Part shown: piece by piece, positions 44,162-53,223 of the stretch
Layout of the letters: the number at the start of each line of letters is the position of its first letter
Position numbering within the stretch: the stretch's first letter is position 1
NCBI RefSeq assembly: GCF_030732845.1
Contig: NZ_JASHKA010000026.1
Location: 16,685-80,684, forward strand
Reading direction: 5' to 3'
From: Roseibium sp. MMSF_3544
Lineage (GTDB): Bacteria; Pseudomonadota; Alphaproteobacteria; Rhizobiales; Stappiaceae
Length of the DNA: 64,000 bases
Translations under genes and position numbers: made by a program
Notes under the pieces: generated by a model
Databases searched by the model: none
Seen by the model: the letters and a program-made list of their open reading frames with translations, nothing else
Told to the model about the DNA's origin: nothing

Positions 44162-44926
44162 ATGAAATTCGCTCGAATCATAGTACTGGCGATCGCAGTG
44201 GTAGCAGGCTTACTGGCATTCCGCATGGTGATGTTGTCAGGAGGTGAGCCGGCGCCACAAATTGTTCAGGCCCCCGCGAAAACCGCGAAAGTCGAGGTGC
44301 TTATCGCCGAAGTGGACATTCCGCTCGGCGGGAAGCTGACCAAAGACAACTTCTCCTGGTCGGATTGGCCGGAAGACGCCCTTCCACGAGGGGCGGTCAC
44401 CAAGAAGTCCGATCCATTCGCAGACGAAGAATTCATGGGCCGCATTGCCAAGGCACCGATATTCGCCGGCGAGCCGATCCGGCCGGAGCGGTTGATCAAT
44501 ACCGACAAGGGGTTCATGGCCGCCATTCTCCCCAAGGGCAAGCGTGCCATCGCCGTCAGCGTGGAAGCGGAGACAACGGCGGGTGGCTTCATTCTGCCGG
44601 GTGACAAGGTCGACCTCATCCTGACACGCCGGCTCGATGACGCGGCCTTCAGCGAAACCATCCTGGAAAACAAAAGGGTGCTGGCCATTGATGCGACCAC
44701 CGCAGGCGAGCAGGACCAGAAAAACCTGTCTCCCAAAAAGACGGCAACCTTGGAGCTGACCCTCGCTGAATCGGAAATCGTTGCACAGGCCCAGCAGACA
44801 GGAACGATCGCGCTGGCGCTGCGAAGCGCGCAGGACTCGGCCGATGACGCCGAAGAGGACAACAGCCGCCGTAACGACGTGAATTACGTGAAATACGGCA
44901 TCACCAGCAAGGCAATGACGCCATGA
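44162..44926 (+). CDS. cpaB: Flp pilus assembly protein CpaB/RcpC
   Basis: A 254-residue periplasmic protein anchored by an N-terminal helix (I-I-V-L-A-I-A-V-V-A-G-L-L-A-F). An SAF domain follows (V-L-I-A-E-V-D-I-P-L-G-G near residue 45, then F-A-G-E-P-I-R-P-E-R-L), and then the RcpC domain with V-S-V-E-A-E-T-T-A-G-G-F-I-L-P-G-D-K-V-D. Its role is to help secretin assembly or link it to peptidoglycan. The stop overlaps cpaC by four bases. It begins the main operon. Confidence 0.92.
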   Translation: MKFARIIVLAIAVVAGLLAFRMVMLSGGEPAPQIVQAPAKTAKVEVLIAEVDIPLGGKLTKDNFSWSDWPEDALPRGAVTKKSDPFADEEFMGRIAKAPIFAGEPIRPERLINTDKGFMAAILPKGKRAIAVSVEAETTAGGFILPGDKVDLILTRRLDDAAFSETILENKRVLAIDATTAGEQDQKNLSPKKTATLELTLAESEIVAQAQQTGTIALALRSAQDSADDAEEDNSRRNDVNYVKYGITSKAMTP

Positions 44927-46371
44927 GACCGGACCAGACGAGAACGTCCAGCGTGAGGGGCGCGATGAGAAACCATCTTCTTAAATTCGCGGCAGTGGCT
45001 GCCATAGTCGGAGCGGCACTGGGAGTGTCGGTTCCTGAAACGCAGGCTCAGGGCAACTTCCCCAGCCAGGTCCACGTGGCGGCCGGAGAGCGCGCCAGCG
45101 GACGCATATTGAATGTCGGTGTCGGCCGCTCGGTTGTCATCAATCTGGCCGAAGACGCCGCCGATGTTCTGGTATCCAATCCAGAGATCGCCGATGCGGT
45201 GCTCAGGACGCCACGACGGATCTTTGTTCTCGGCAACACGGCCGGTCAGGCGCGTCTGGTGCTGTTCAGCCGCAGCGGACGCGAACTCGCAAGTTTCGAC
45301 CTGCGCGTTGAGCCGGACACCTCGGATCTGACCAGGATCATCCGGAAACTCATCCCGGGCACCAACATCTCGGCAGAATCGGTCAACGGGAACGTGATCC
45401 TGAGCGGATCCGCCCGCAGCACGCTCGAGGCACAGCAGGCCGCCGATATCGCCGCGAAGTTCCAGGGCGCCGACGCAACCGATGTTGTCAATCTGATTGC
45501 GGTTTCCGGCAAGGATCAGGTCCACCTGAAGGTAACGGTCGCAGAGGTCGAACGCTCGATCATCAAGCAGCTCGGCGTTCAGTTCTCCGGATCGGTCGGG
45601 ACCGGCAACTGGACCCCGTCCTTCTCGAACACACCCGGTTTCAATGTGAACCCCTCCATCGTCAACCAGGCAACGGCAGGCTTCTCATTTGCAAGCGGAT
45701 CGGCTTCGATCAGCGCACAGGTCCAGGCGCTCCAGCGCGACGGTGTCATCAAGACCTTGGCCGAACCCACACTGACCGCGATATCGGGTGAAAACGCAAG
45801 TTTCCTGGCCGGCGGTGAATTCCCGATCCCGGTCGCGCAGGACAACGACACGGTCAGCGTTGAATTCAAGAAATTCGGCGTCGGGCTCGACTTCACGCCC
45901 GTGGTCCTGTCCGGAGGGCGCATCAGCCTGAGAGTTCTGACGGAAGTGAGTGAGCTCAGCAACGAAGGCGCTGTGACCGCAGGTGGAATTACCATCTCCG
46001 CGCTGAAGGTACGCCGGGCGGAATCGACGATGGAATTGCCGTCAGGTGGAACGCTGGTGATGGCGGGCCTGCTGCAGGAATCCTACCAGCAGTCGCTCGA
46101 AGGGATCCCCGGTCTTATGCAAATCCCGGTTCTGGGTGCGCTGTTCAAGAGCCGTGACTTCCTGCGCGATCAGACAGAGCTGGCGGTTTTCGTCACGCCC
46201 TATGTGGTTCGCCCTGTAGCGGCACAGAAACTGTCACAGCCGGGGGACAACCTTATGCCACCGACCGATGCTGAATCGGTTTTCTTGAACCGGCTAAATA
46301 AAATCTACAATCCCGCTGGGGACGTGGTCGAGGGTGAATACCATGGCCAAGTCGGATTTATCTATAAGTGA
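44923..46371 (+). CDS. cpaC: Flp pilus outer-membrane secretin CpaC/RcpA
   Basis: A 482-residue secretin with a signal peptide ending near T-Q-A-Q. The N-terminal pilus domain covers roughly residues 45-115, a BON/N1-like region includes V-N-G-N-V-I-L-S-G, and the secretin domain carries V-P-E-V-S-E-L type elements and the late P-V-L-G-A-L-F-K-S-R-D-F. It forms the outer-membrane pore for the pilus. The ATGA overlap with cpaB supports start 44923; ATG 44965 with GAGGGG upstream would also be possible and gives a shorter signal peptide. Confidence 0.93.
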   Translation: MRPDQTRTSSVRGAMRNHLLKFAAVAAIVGAALGVSVPETQAQGNFPSQVHVAAGERASGRILNVGVGRSVVINLAEDAADVLVSNPEIADAVLRTPRRIFVLGNTAGQARLVLFSRSGRELASFDLRVEPDTSDLTRIIRKLIPGTNISAESVNGNVILSGSARSTLEAQQAADIAAKFQGADATDVVNLIAVSGKDQVHLKVTVAEVERSIIKQLGVQFSGSVGTGNWTPSFSNTPGFNVNPSIVNQATAGFSFASGSASISAQVQALQRDGVIKTLAEPTLTAISGENASFLAGGEFPIPVAQDNDTVSVEFKKFGVGLDFTPVVLSGGRISLRVLTEVSELSNEGAVTAGGITISALKVRRAESTMELPSGGTLVMAGLLQESYQQSLEGIPGLMQIPVLGALFKSRDFLRDQTELAVFVTPYVVRPVAAQKLSQPGDNLMPPTDAESVFLNRLNKIYNPAGDVVEGEYHGQVGFIYK

Positions 46372-46381
46372 GGACGGACGG

Positions 46382-47095
46382 ATGAAGACGAACAAAACAG
46401 TCCGGTTGTCAGCCGTATCCAAATCCGCCTTTGTCATAGCGGGATGTTTGGTCGCGGCCGGTTGCCAGGGGCGCAGCGAATCGAACGCCGAGCTGCTCGC
46501 CTCGCATGACTACCGGTACAGGCACCCCATTGTCATAACCGAAGAACCGGAAACGCTTGATCTGCCGATCGGGCAGAGCACGCGCAATCTCTACGGGCCA
46601 ATCGAAAACACGATCACTGCCTTCGCGGTCGAGTCGCGCCGGAAAGGCAACGGGTCGGTGGAAATTCTGGTTCCTTCTGGCGGTGCCAACGAGGCGGCTG
46701 TCCATGCAGTTACCGGAGACATCCGCACAGCGCTGCAACGCGGCGGTGTGACCCGCTCCCACATTTCCACGCGAACCTACGCGGTCCAGGATCCGAAAGC
46801 GGAGGCGCCGATCCGGCTTTCTTACGCTGCTCTGCAGGCTACGGCCGGACCGTGTGGCGCCTGGCCGAAGAACATCGGTGGCGGCATCAATAGGAACTTG
46901 CAGTACGAGAACTATGGATGTTCGACACAGGCCAACCTTGCCGCGATGGTCGACAACCCGTCCGACCTGATCACGCCAAGAGCGTCAACGCCGGTAGACC
47001 AGCAACGTCGCGCAGTAGTCATCGAAAACTACCGCAGCGGTGACGTGACCACCAGCAGTTACACTGAGGGTGTTGGGGCAGAAGTCTCAGAATAG
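46382..47095 (+). CDS. cpaD: Pilus lipoprotein CpaD
   Basis: A 237-residue CpaD-family lipoprotein. The signal peptide ends in the lipobox L-V-A-A-G-C, so Cys is lipidated. CpaD landmarks include R-H-P-I-V-I-T-E near residue 45, the C-G-A-W-P region, and N-Y-G-C-S-T-Q-A-N-L-A-A-M-V-D-N-P. GAGGA lies seven bases before ATG 46382, ten bases after the cpaC stop; the earlier ATGs at 46334 and 46343 would overlap cpaC. It is believed to guide or stabilise the CpaC secretin. Confidence 0.92.
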   Translation: MKTNKTVRLSAVSKSAFVIAGCLVAAGCQGRSESNAELLASHDYRYRHPIVITEEPETLDLPIGQSTRNLYGPIENTITAFAVESRRKGNGSVEILVPSGGANEAAVHAVTGDIRTALQRGGVTRSHISTRTYAVQDPKAEAPIRLSYAALQATAGPCGAWPKNIGGGINRNLQYENYGCSTQANLAAMVDNPSDLITPRASTPVDQQRRAVVIENYRSGDVTTSSYTEGVGAEVSE

Positions 47096-47103
47096 GTGGA
47101 AGA

Positions 47104-48411
47104 ATGAGCACGAACGCAGAATTGAAAGATATGCCAGGCTATCTCGATCCTATGTCCGAGCAGGCCGAGCAGCAAAGCGCCGGATTTGACGAGTCGGCAA
47201 ACGTAGGCTCCGTTCCGCGCATTACCGTTCACGGTTTCTGCCTGACCGACGCCACCATGCGTGTCGCTGAGACGGCCATGGAAGACAGGCGGATGGCCAA
47301 GGCGCATCTGAAACTCGATATGGGCGGGATACCGGCAGCAATCGATGTCTTCGCGCAGGCGCCGACGCCAAATCTGATCATCGTCGAAAGCAACGGACAG
47401 CGGGAAGAACTCATCCCCAGTCTCGACCAGCTTGCAGAATACTGCGATGCCGGTACCAAGGTGATCGTGATCGGCAATGTGAACGATGTCTCGCTCTACC
47501 GGGATCTGATCGCACGCGGCGTAAGTGAGTATCTGATCTCACCTGTCAACGTGTATCAGCTCATCGGTGCGATCGCCGAACAATACAGTGACCCGGAGTC
47601 CGAACCACTGGGCCGGACGATTGCCTTCTTCGGCGTGAAAGGCGGATGTGGTTCATCGACCGTTGCGCATAACAGCGCCTGGTCTCTCGGCAGGAACTTC
47701 CAGAGCGAAGTTGTGATTACCGACCTGGACCTGCCGTTCGGCACAGCCGGGCTGGACTACAATCAGGACCCGCTTCAGGGCGTGTTCGAGGCTATCTCGC
47801 AGCCTGACCGGCTCGATGAAACATACCTCGACCGCATATTGTCCAAGTGCAACGAGCAGCTGAGCCTGCTGGCGGCACCGGCAACCCTGGAAAGAACGTA
47901 CGATCACAGCGAAAAGTCTTTCGAGATGCTTCTTGAGACCATGCGCACAAGTGTGCCGAATGTCGTTCTCGACGTTCCGCACACCTGGAACGCCTGGGTC
48001 AAGAACACGCTGCTGAACGTCGACGAAATCGTGCTTGTTGCGGAACCGGATCTGGCCAATCTGCGCAACGCGAAAAACACGGTCGACATGTTGAAGCAGC
48101 TGCGGCCGAACGATCGTCCGCCGCATCTTGTGATGAACAAGGTCAATGTTCCCAAGCGTCCGGAAATCAAGCCGGACGAATTTGCAGCCGCACTCGGCCT
48201 GACTGTTCAGGCTTCAATCCCGTTCGAGCCCCAGCTCTTCGGAACAGCGGCCAACAACGGTCAGATGATCGGTGAGATGGATGGAAAACATGCCGTCGCG
48301 CGTTTGTTTGACGACATGTCCCAGGTGATTTCGGGCAAGGTCCAGCCAGCCAAGGTGGCGCGCTCACCTCTGAGCGGGCTGTTCTCGAAACTGAAACGTA
48401 AGAACGGCTGA
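47104..48411 (+). CDS. cpaE: Pilus localisation ATPase CpaE/TadZ
   Basis: A 435-residue protein with an N-terminal receiver-like domain (roughly 40-160) lacking obvious phosphorylation residues, and a MinD/ParA-type ATPase domain. The deviant Walker A is K-G-G-C-G-S-S-T near residue 180, and D-L-D-L-P-F-G-T-A is the second motif. CpaE/TadZ places the pilus machinery at the cell pole. AGGTGGAAGA precedes the ATG, eight bases after cpaD. Confidence 0.93.
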   Translation: MSTNAELKDMPGYLDPMSEQAEQQSAGFDESANVGSVPRITVHGFCLTDATMRVAETAMEDRRMAKAHLKLDMGGIPAAIDVFAQAPTPNLIIVESNGQREELIPSLDQLAEYCDAGTKVIVIGNVNDVSLYRDLIARGVSEYLISPVNVYQLIGAIAEQYSDPESEPLGRTIAFFGVKGGCGSSTVAHNSAWSLGRNFQSEVVITDLDLPFGTAGLDYNQDPLQGVFEAISQPDRLDETYLDRILSKCNEQLSLLAAPATLERTYDHSEKSFEMLLETMRTSVPNVVLDVPHTWNAWVKNTLLNVDEIVLVAEPDLANLRNAKNTVDMLKQLRPNDRPPHLVMNKVNVPKRPEIKPDEFAAALGLTVQASIPFEPQLFGTAANNGQMIGEMDGKHAVARLFDDMSQVISGKVQPAKVARSPLSGLFSKLKRKNG

Positions 48412-48440
48412 CCGGTTCTTAAGCGGAGCTTTTGATCGTT

Positions 48441-49967
48441 ATGTTTGGAAGACGCGGTAATTCATCCTCTGGATCCTCGGCCGTTCGCCCCGGCGGCGTT
48501 CCCGGTTTGCCGGACGCTCCTGCAGAACCGGAAAATGCGGTTCAGGAAGCCGAAAAGGAAGCGCCTGCGCCTCCAGCAGAGACCGAGAAACCGGTGGCAG
48601 CGGCCCCTGCTGCAGCGCCGGCGCCGGCGCCCGCACCGGAGCCGCCGCAATCGACACCGTCGCCTCGCAAGAAGAACAACGAGTACTACGAGACAAAGGC
48701 GCAGATCTTCAACGCTCTCGTGGAAGCGATCGACCTGTCACAGCTCGCACGTCTTGACGCTGAAGACGCCCGCGACGAGATACGTGACGTTGTTAACGAC
48801 ATCATCGCGCTGAAGAACGTTGTGATGTCCATCGCGGAGCAGGAAGACCTGCTGGAGGACATCTGCAACGACGTCCTCGGCTATGGTCCCCTGGAACCAC
48901 TGCTTGCTCGCGACGACATCGCCGACATCATGGTCAACGGCGCACACACGGTCTATATCGAGACCGCCGGTAAGGTCGAACAGACCGGCGTCAACTTCCG
49001 TGACAACGCCCAGCTGATGAACATCTGTCAGCGCATCGTGAGCCAGGTCGGCAGACGCGTCGACGACGCCAGCCCGATCTGTGACGCGCGCTTGCCCGAT
49101 GGCTCTCGTGTGAACGTGATTGCGCCGCCGCTTTCAATCGACGGGCCGGCACTCACAATTCGTAAGTTTAAGAAGGACAAGCTGACCCTTGATCAGCTCA
49201 CCAAGTTCGGCTCGATCACGCCCGAAGGGGCCACGATCCTGCAGATCATCGGACGCTCACGGTGTAACGTTCTGATCTCCGGCGGTACCGGTTCGGGGAA
49301 AACGACCCTCTTGAACTGTCTGACCGCCTACATCGAGAACACCGAACGCATCATTACCTGCGAAGACTCCGCGGAACTGCAGCTGCAGCAGCCGCATGTG
49401 GTGAGACTTGAAACCCGCCCGCCAAACCTTGAGGGCGAGGGCGAAATCACGATGCGCGATCTCGTCAAGAACTGTCTTCGTATGCGTCCTGAGCGGATCA
49501 TCGTTGGTGAGGTACGCGGCCCGGAGGCCTTCGACTTGCTCCAGGCCATGAATACGGGTCACGACGGATCGATGGGAACGCTTCACGCCAACTCACCGCG
49601 TGAGGCTCTTTCCAGGCTTGAATCCATGATCACGATGGGCGGCTTTTCGCTGCCCTCGCGCACGCTGCGCGAGATGATTGTTTCCTCCATCGACGTGGTG
49701 GTCCAGGCCGCGCGTCTCAGGGACGGTTCGCGCCGCATTACCCATGTGACCGAAGTGGTCGGCATGGAAGGCGACATCATCACCACGCAGGATGTCTTCC
49801 TCTACGACATTGTCGGAGAAGATCCCAACGGCCGGATCATCGGTCGCCACCGGTCGACCGGTATCGGCCGGCCGAAATTCTGGGAGCGCGCACGTTACTT
49901 CAACGAGGAATCGCGTCTGGCCCAGGCATTGGATGCGGCTGAATTGCCCGAATATGTAGCGGAATGA
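48441..49967 (+). CDS. cpaF: Pilus assembly ATPase CpaF/TadA
   Basis: A 508-residue GspE-family secretion ATPase that powers pilus extension (and in some species retraction). An unusually Pro/Ala/Glu-rich linker covers roughly residues 25-75. The catalytic core has Walker A G-G-T-G-S-G-K-T (281-288), the Asp box E-D-S-A-E-L, Walker B E-R-I-I-V-G-E-V-R-G and the His box D-G-S-M-G-T-L-H. ATG 48441 is used; a TTG at 48432 overlaps the ribosome binding region. Tight spacing to tadB follows. Confidence 0.95.
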   Translation: MFGRRGNSSSGSSAVRPGGVPGLPDAPAEPENAVQEAEKEAPAPPAETEKPVAAAPAAAPAPAPAPEPPQSTPSPRKKNNEYYETKAQIFNALVEAIDLSQLARLDAEDARDEIRDVVNDIIALKNVVMSIAEQEDLLEDICNDVLGYGPLEPLLARDDIADIMVNGAHTVYIETAGKVEQTGVNFRDNAQLMNICQRIVSQVGRRVDDASPICDARLPDGSRVNVIAPPLSIDGPALTIRKFKKDKLTLDQLTKFGSITPEGATILQIIGRSRCNVLISGGTGSGKTTLLNCLTAYIENTERIITCEDSAELQLQQPHVVRLETRPPNLEGEGEITMRDLVKNCLRMRPERIIVGEVRGPEAFDLLQAMNTGHDGSMGTLHANSPREALSRLESMITMGGFSLPSRTLREMIVSSIDVVVQAARLRDGSRRITHVTEVVGMEGDIITTQDVFLYDIVGEDPNGRIIGRHRSTGIGRPKFWERARYFNEESRLAQALDAAELPEYVAE

Positions 49968-49974
49968 GAAACTG

Positions 49975-50994
49975 ATGTCCGGATTTGAAGACTTTCTAAC
50001 GCCTCAGATTACCGGAATCGCCGTCGCGGTTCTGGTGATGCTCGCCGTTGGCGGCATCATATTCAGTATCTTTCAGCCGACACTGTCCGGGACAAAGCGC
50101 CGGGATCAGCGAATGGAGGCTGTTGCCGCGCGTCCGCAAACTGAAAAACAGCGCAAGCTGATCAGAGACAATGACCGGCGCAAGAAGTCGATCCAGGACC
50201 AGCTGAAAGATTTTGAGCAGCGGCAGAAAGCCAAGCACGACAGCCAGCAAAAGGTCTCCCTCAAAGTCAAGATGGAGCAGGCCGGCCTCGAGTGGGAAAT
50301 GAAGCATTTCGTTATCTTCAGCATCGTATGCGGCATTATCTTTACAATCCTCAGCCTGATCGCAACCGGTAACATCTGGCTCACGCTGGCGTTCGGCTTC
50401 GTCGGATTTCTCGGGTTTCCACGCTGGTATGTCGGCAACAAGCGCAAGCGCCGCTTCAACCAGTTCCTGGAAGAATTGCCCAACGGTGTGGACATCATTG
50501 TTCGCGGTGTGAAAGCGGGCCTTCCGCTTGCCGATTGCATCAAGGTCGTGGCGCGCGAGTCACGCGAACCGGTTGCAACGGAGTTCCGCAAGATCACGGA
50601 AACCCAGGTGATGGGTGTGTCGCTTGCCGAGGCCGTGTCAAAGCTGCCCGAAAGGGTTCCGGTGGCAGAGGCCAATTTCTTCGCCATCGTGGTTGCCATC
50701 CAGCAAAAGGCCGGTGGCGGTCTCGCCGAAGCGCTTGCAAACCTGTCGAAGGTCTTGCGCGGCCGCAAAGCTCTCAAGGGCAAGATCAAGGCCCTGAGTT
50801 CGGAAGCCAAATCATCCGCCATGATCATCGGCGCCATGCCGTTCGGCGTCGGTGGTATCATCTTCCTGATTGCGCCTGACTACATTCTGCTCTTGTTCAC
50901 CACGACAGCCGGCAACATCATCATCGGTGGCTGCCTGCTGTGGATGTTCATCGGCACAATGGTCATGCGACACATGATCAACTTCGACTTCTAG
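49975..50994 (+). CDS. tadB: Pilus inner-membrane platform protein TadB
   Basis: A 339-residue type II secretion F-domain membrane protein. An N-terminal helix, a charged cytoplasmic segment very rich in Lys, Arg and Gln (roughly residues 40-100), two helices, the F domain with L-P-N-G-V-D-I-I-V-R-G-V-K-A-G-L-P-L, and C-terminal helices are visible. It forms the inner-membrane platform with TadC above the CpaF ATPase. It begins seven bases after cpaF. Confidence 0.93.
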   Translation: MSGFEDFLTPQITGIAVAVLVMLAVGGIIFSIFQPTLSGTKRRDQRMEAVAARPQTEKQRKLIRDNDRRKKSIQDQLKDFEQRQKAKHDSQQKVSLKVKMEQAGLEWEMKHFVIFSIVCGIIFTILSLIATGNIWLTLAFGFVGFLGFPRWYVGNKRKRRFNQFLEELPNGVDIIVRGVKAGLPLADCIKVVARESREPVATEFRKITETQVMGVSLAEAVSKLPERVPVAEANFFAIVVAIQQKAGGGLAEALANLSKVLRGRKALKGKIKALSSEAKSSAMIIGAMPFGVGGIIFLIAPDYILLLFTTTAGNIIIGGCLLWMFIGTMVMRHMINFDF

Positions 50995-51003
50995 GGGGGC
51001 GGC

Positions 51004-51984
51004 ATGGATCTCGAAACAATCGCATCGTCGCAATTCCTGGCCGCAGTCCTTGCAATGGTTGCCGTGACAGGAACGATCTTCTCGCTGGTCGGGCCCATGT
51101 TGTCGGGCGACACTTTGAAATCACGCATGAAGTCTGTCGCTCTCGAACGCGACCGGCTTCGCGCAAAGGAACGGGCGCGTCTTCAGTCGAACCAGCAGGA
51201 TGCCCGCGCCTCGTTGAGAAACCAGCCAAAAGCCCAGATGAAAAGTCTGGTGGACAGGTTCAATCTGAAGGAAATTCTCTCTGATGAGAGCACGACCGAA
51301 AAACTCAGGATGGCAGGTTATCGCGGCTCGGCACCGCTCTATTACTTCCTGACGGCGCGTGTCGCGCTGCCGGTCATCCTTCTTGTGATCTCGCTGTTCT
51401 ATGCCTTCGTGATCATTGGCGACGATTATCCGACGGTCGCCAAGGTCTGTTTCTGTATCGCGATTGCCGGCCTCGGTGCTTTCCTGCCGAACCTGTTCCT
51501 GAAAAACAAGATCGACAAGCGTAAGCTCAACATTCAGCGCGCCTGGCCGGATGCGCTTGACCTGATGCTGATCTGTGTCGAATCGGGCATGTCGATCGAA
51601 GGCGCCTTCCAGAAGGTTGCCGAGGAAGTCGGCGTGCAATCTGTCGACCTTGCCGAGGAACTCTCTCTGACGACAGCAGAGCTCTCTTACTTGAGCGAGC
51701 GGCGCGGTGCTTATGAGAACCTGGCCAAGCGGACGGGCGTTGATGGCGTGAAGAACGTCATGATGGCGCTCATCCAGGCGGAGCGCTACGGTACACCCGT
51801 CGGCAGCGCGATGCGCACCATGGCGGACGACACGCGCGAGCAGCGCATGTTGTTTGCCGAACAAAAGGCAGCATCGCTTCCGCCGAAGCTCACCGTTCCC
51901 ATGATCCTGTTCTTCCTGCCGGTGCTGTTCTTCATCATCATGAGCCCAGCCATCATGCAGGTGATGGAGATCGATGCCTTCTAG
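51004..51984 (+). CDS. tadC: Pilus inner-membrane platform protein TadC
   Basis: A 326-residue partner of TadB with the same layout: N-terminal helix, basic segment, two helices, F domain (W-P-D-A-L-D-L-M-L-I-C-V-E-S-G-M-S-I-E-G-A-F near residue 180) and C-terminal helices. GGGGGC precedes ATG. It is the last gene of the plus-strand operon, followed by a terminator. Confidence 0.93.
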   Translation: MDLETIASSQFLAAVLAMVAVTGTIFSLVGPMLSGDTLKSRMKSVALERDRLRAKERARLQSNQQDARASLRNQPKAQMKSLVDRFNLKEILSDESTTEKLRMAGYRGSAPLYYFLTARVALPVILLVISLFYAFVIIGDDYPTVAKVCFCIAIAGLGAFLPNLFLKNKIDKRKLNIQRAWPDALDLMLICVESGMSIEGAFQKVAEEVGVQSVDLAEELSLTTAELSYLSERRGAYENLAKRTGVDGVKNVMMALIQAERYGTPVGSAMRTMADDTREQRMLFAEQKAASLPPKLTVPMILFFLPVLFFIIMSPAIMQVMEIDAF

Positions 51985-52091
51985 GGTACGAGCCCATAAC
52001 CGTTCAAGTTTGGCTCTTCATTCTGCAAAGGGGCTCTGAAGTCGCCCTACGCGGCAAAAGCATCTGAAACGATCTTGGCACGTACAAATAA

Positions 52092-52127
52092 CCCCGCCGG
52101 TGACCTGATCACCCGGCGGGGTTTCTT
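52092..52127 (+). terminator. Terminator of the cpaB-tadC operon
   Basis: CCCCGCCGG (52092-52100) pairs with CCGGCGGGG (52113-52121), extended inside by TGA/TCA, and is followed by TTTCTTG. It lies about 110 bases past tadC. Because the minus-strand tadD gene ends at 52242, the same hairpin may also serve that gene, though no U-run is seen in that direction. The rest of 51985-52241 shows no gene. Confidence 0.7.
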
Positions 52128-52241
52128 GTTCGTGCGTCCCTGCGATGGAGTTGGAAAAGCAGGGAAGGGAAAGGATTAGGTGGTAGTTCCAGGAGGAAGA
52201 AGGCGCCGGCTTGCTAGATGATCTGACAGGCCGGTCCGTTA

Positions 52242-53027
52242 TCAGCCCTGTTGGCGTTTCTGCATCATCGTGCGCAGGTAGGCGATGTTGGCTTCCGCCT
52301 GGCGCGGGTCCAGTTCTGCCTGGGCCACCTGGATGGCTTCGTCAAACTTGCCCTGAATGCCGAGCACCAGCGCCAGGTTCTGACGGACACGGCTGTCTGC
52401 GCCAGGGAGGCTCGCGGCGCGCCGCAAGTTATATTCGGCATCCGGCAGGTCGTTTGACAGCAGATAGGAGAGACCGAGATTGTTGAGCAGGCTCGGATCT
52501 TCCGGAGCGATCTTGAGCGCCTGCTTGTAAAGGCTACGGGCTTTGCTGTGGTTGCCGGTCTGGTCGTAGATGGCGGCTTCCGCAGACATCAGTTTCCAGT
52601 CCGGCAGGTCCGGCCGCTGGGCGCGTTTGAGAACATTCAAAGCTTCATCAAAGCGCCCGTTCATCGCCAGTACCTTGCCGTAGGCGGACGCGATCTCGCG
52701 ATCTTTCTGATGCGCAATCACACCGGACCGCAAGACGGCCATGGATTGCTGGATCTGTCCGTTCTGGCTCAGTGCATTCGAGTAGCCGAGAATGGCATTG
52801 CGGTTTTGCCGATCCTTCTCGTATCGCTTCGCCCACTTGGCGACTTCGGCCCGCGCAAGGTTCGAGCCCGGAGCGACGGAATGGACGCCGGAGGCGGGCG
52901 AATGCGTTCCGGTGTTGGTTTTATTCGAAGCACATCCGGTCACAAGGGCAAGCGCGGTCATGGCCACGAGTGCCGACGCCAGTCGTTTCGTGGAGCGGGG
53001 AACGGATCCGTTTCTGGGCGCTTGCAT
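52242..53027 (-). CDS. tadD: TadD-like TPR lipoprotein
   Basis: A 261-residue lipoprotein (lipobox L-V-T-G-C-A, residue 32 region) with several tetratricopeptide repeats, e.g. A-L-N-V-L-K-R-A-Q near residue 135 and A-R-S-L-Y-K-Q-A-L-K-I-A-P-E-D-P-S-L-L-N near 170. TadD is the pilotin-like TPR lipoprotein of the Tad system. It is encoded alone, facing the operon. ATG 53027 is chosen because AAGGA lies eight bases upstream, while ATG 53036 falls within that site. Confidence 0.85.
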   Translation of the reverse strand: MQAPRNGSVPRSTKRLASALVAMTALALVTGCASNKTNTGTHSPASGVHSVAPGSNLARAEVAKWAKRYEKDRQNRNAILGYSNALSQNGQIQQSMAVLRSGVIAHQKDREIASAYGKVLAMNGRFDEALNVLKRAQRPDLPDWKLMSAEAAIYDQTGNHSKARSLYKQALKIAPEDPSLLNNLGLSYLLSNDLPDAEYNLRRAASLPGADSRVRQNLALVLGIQGKFDEAIQVAQAELDPRQAEANIAYLRTMMQKRQQG

Positions 53028-53081
53028 TTTCAACATCCTTGTTGTCCGCAGCCTATGGGGTTCCCTTAGAGAAATAGATAA

Positions 53082-53102
53082 TTAACCCTAATGGTTGGTT
53101 AA
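53082..53102. promoter_or_regulatory. TTAACC-N9-GGTTAA inverted repeat
   Basis: TTAACC (53082-53087) and GGTTAA (53097-53102) form a perfect six-base inverted repeat in the divergent gap between tadD and the aminopeptidase gene. TTAACC resembles a CtrA half-site, and the same core occurs as TGGTTAACCA before cpaB. Confidence 0.4.
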
Positions 53103-53223
53103 ACAGTGTTGCGATTTGCAAGATTGCCACGGACCTTTCGCACCGTATTGCGTCTTTTGGCGCGGCGGCTTACCTGTCTTATGAAGGCATGACCTTCTCA
53201 TCCAATCCAACGGAGTGCCCCTC

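Noticed and set aside
48432..48440. TTG start for cpaF
   Set aside because: It leaves only three bases after GGAG, too close for initiation; ATG 48441 is at a workable distance.
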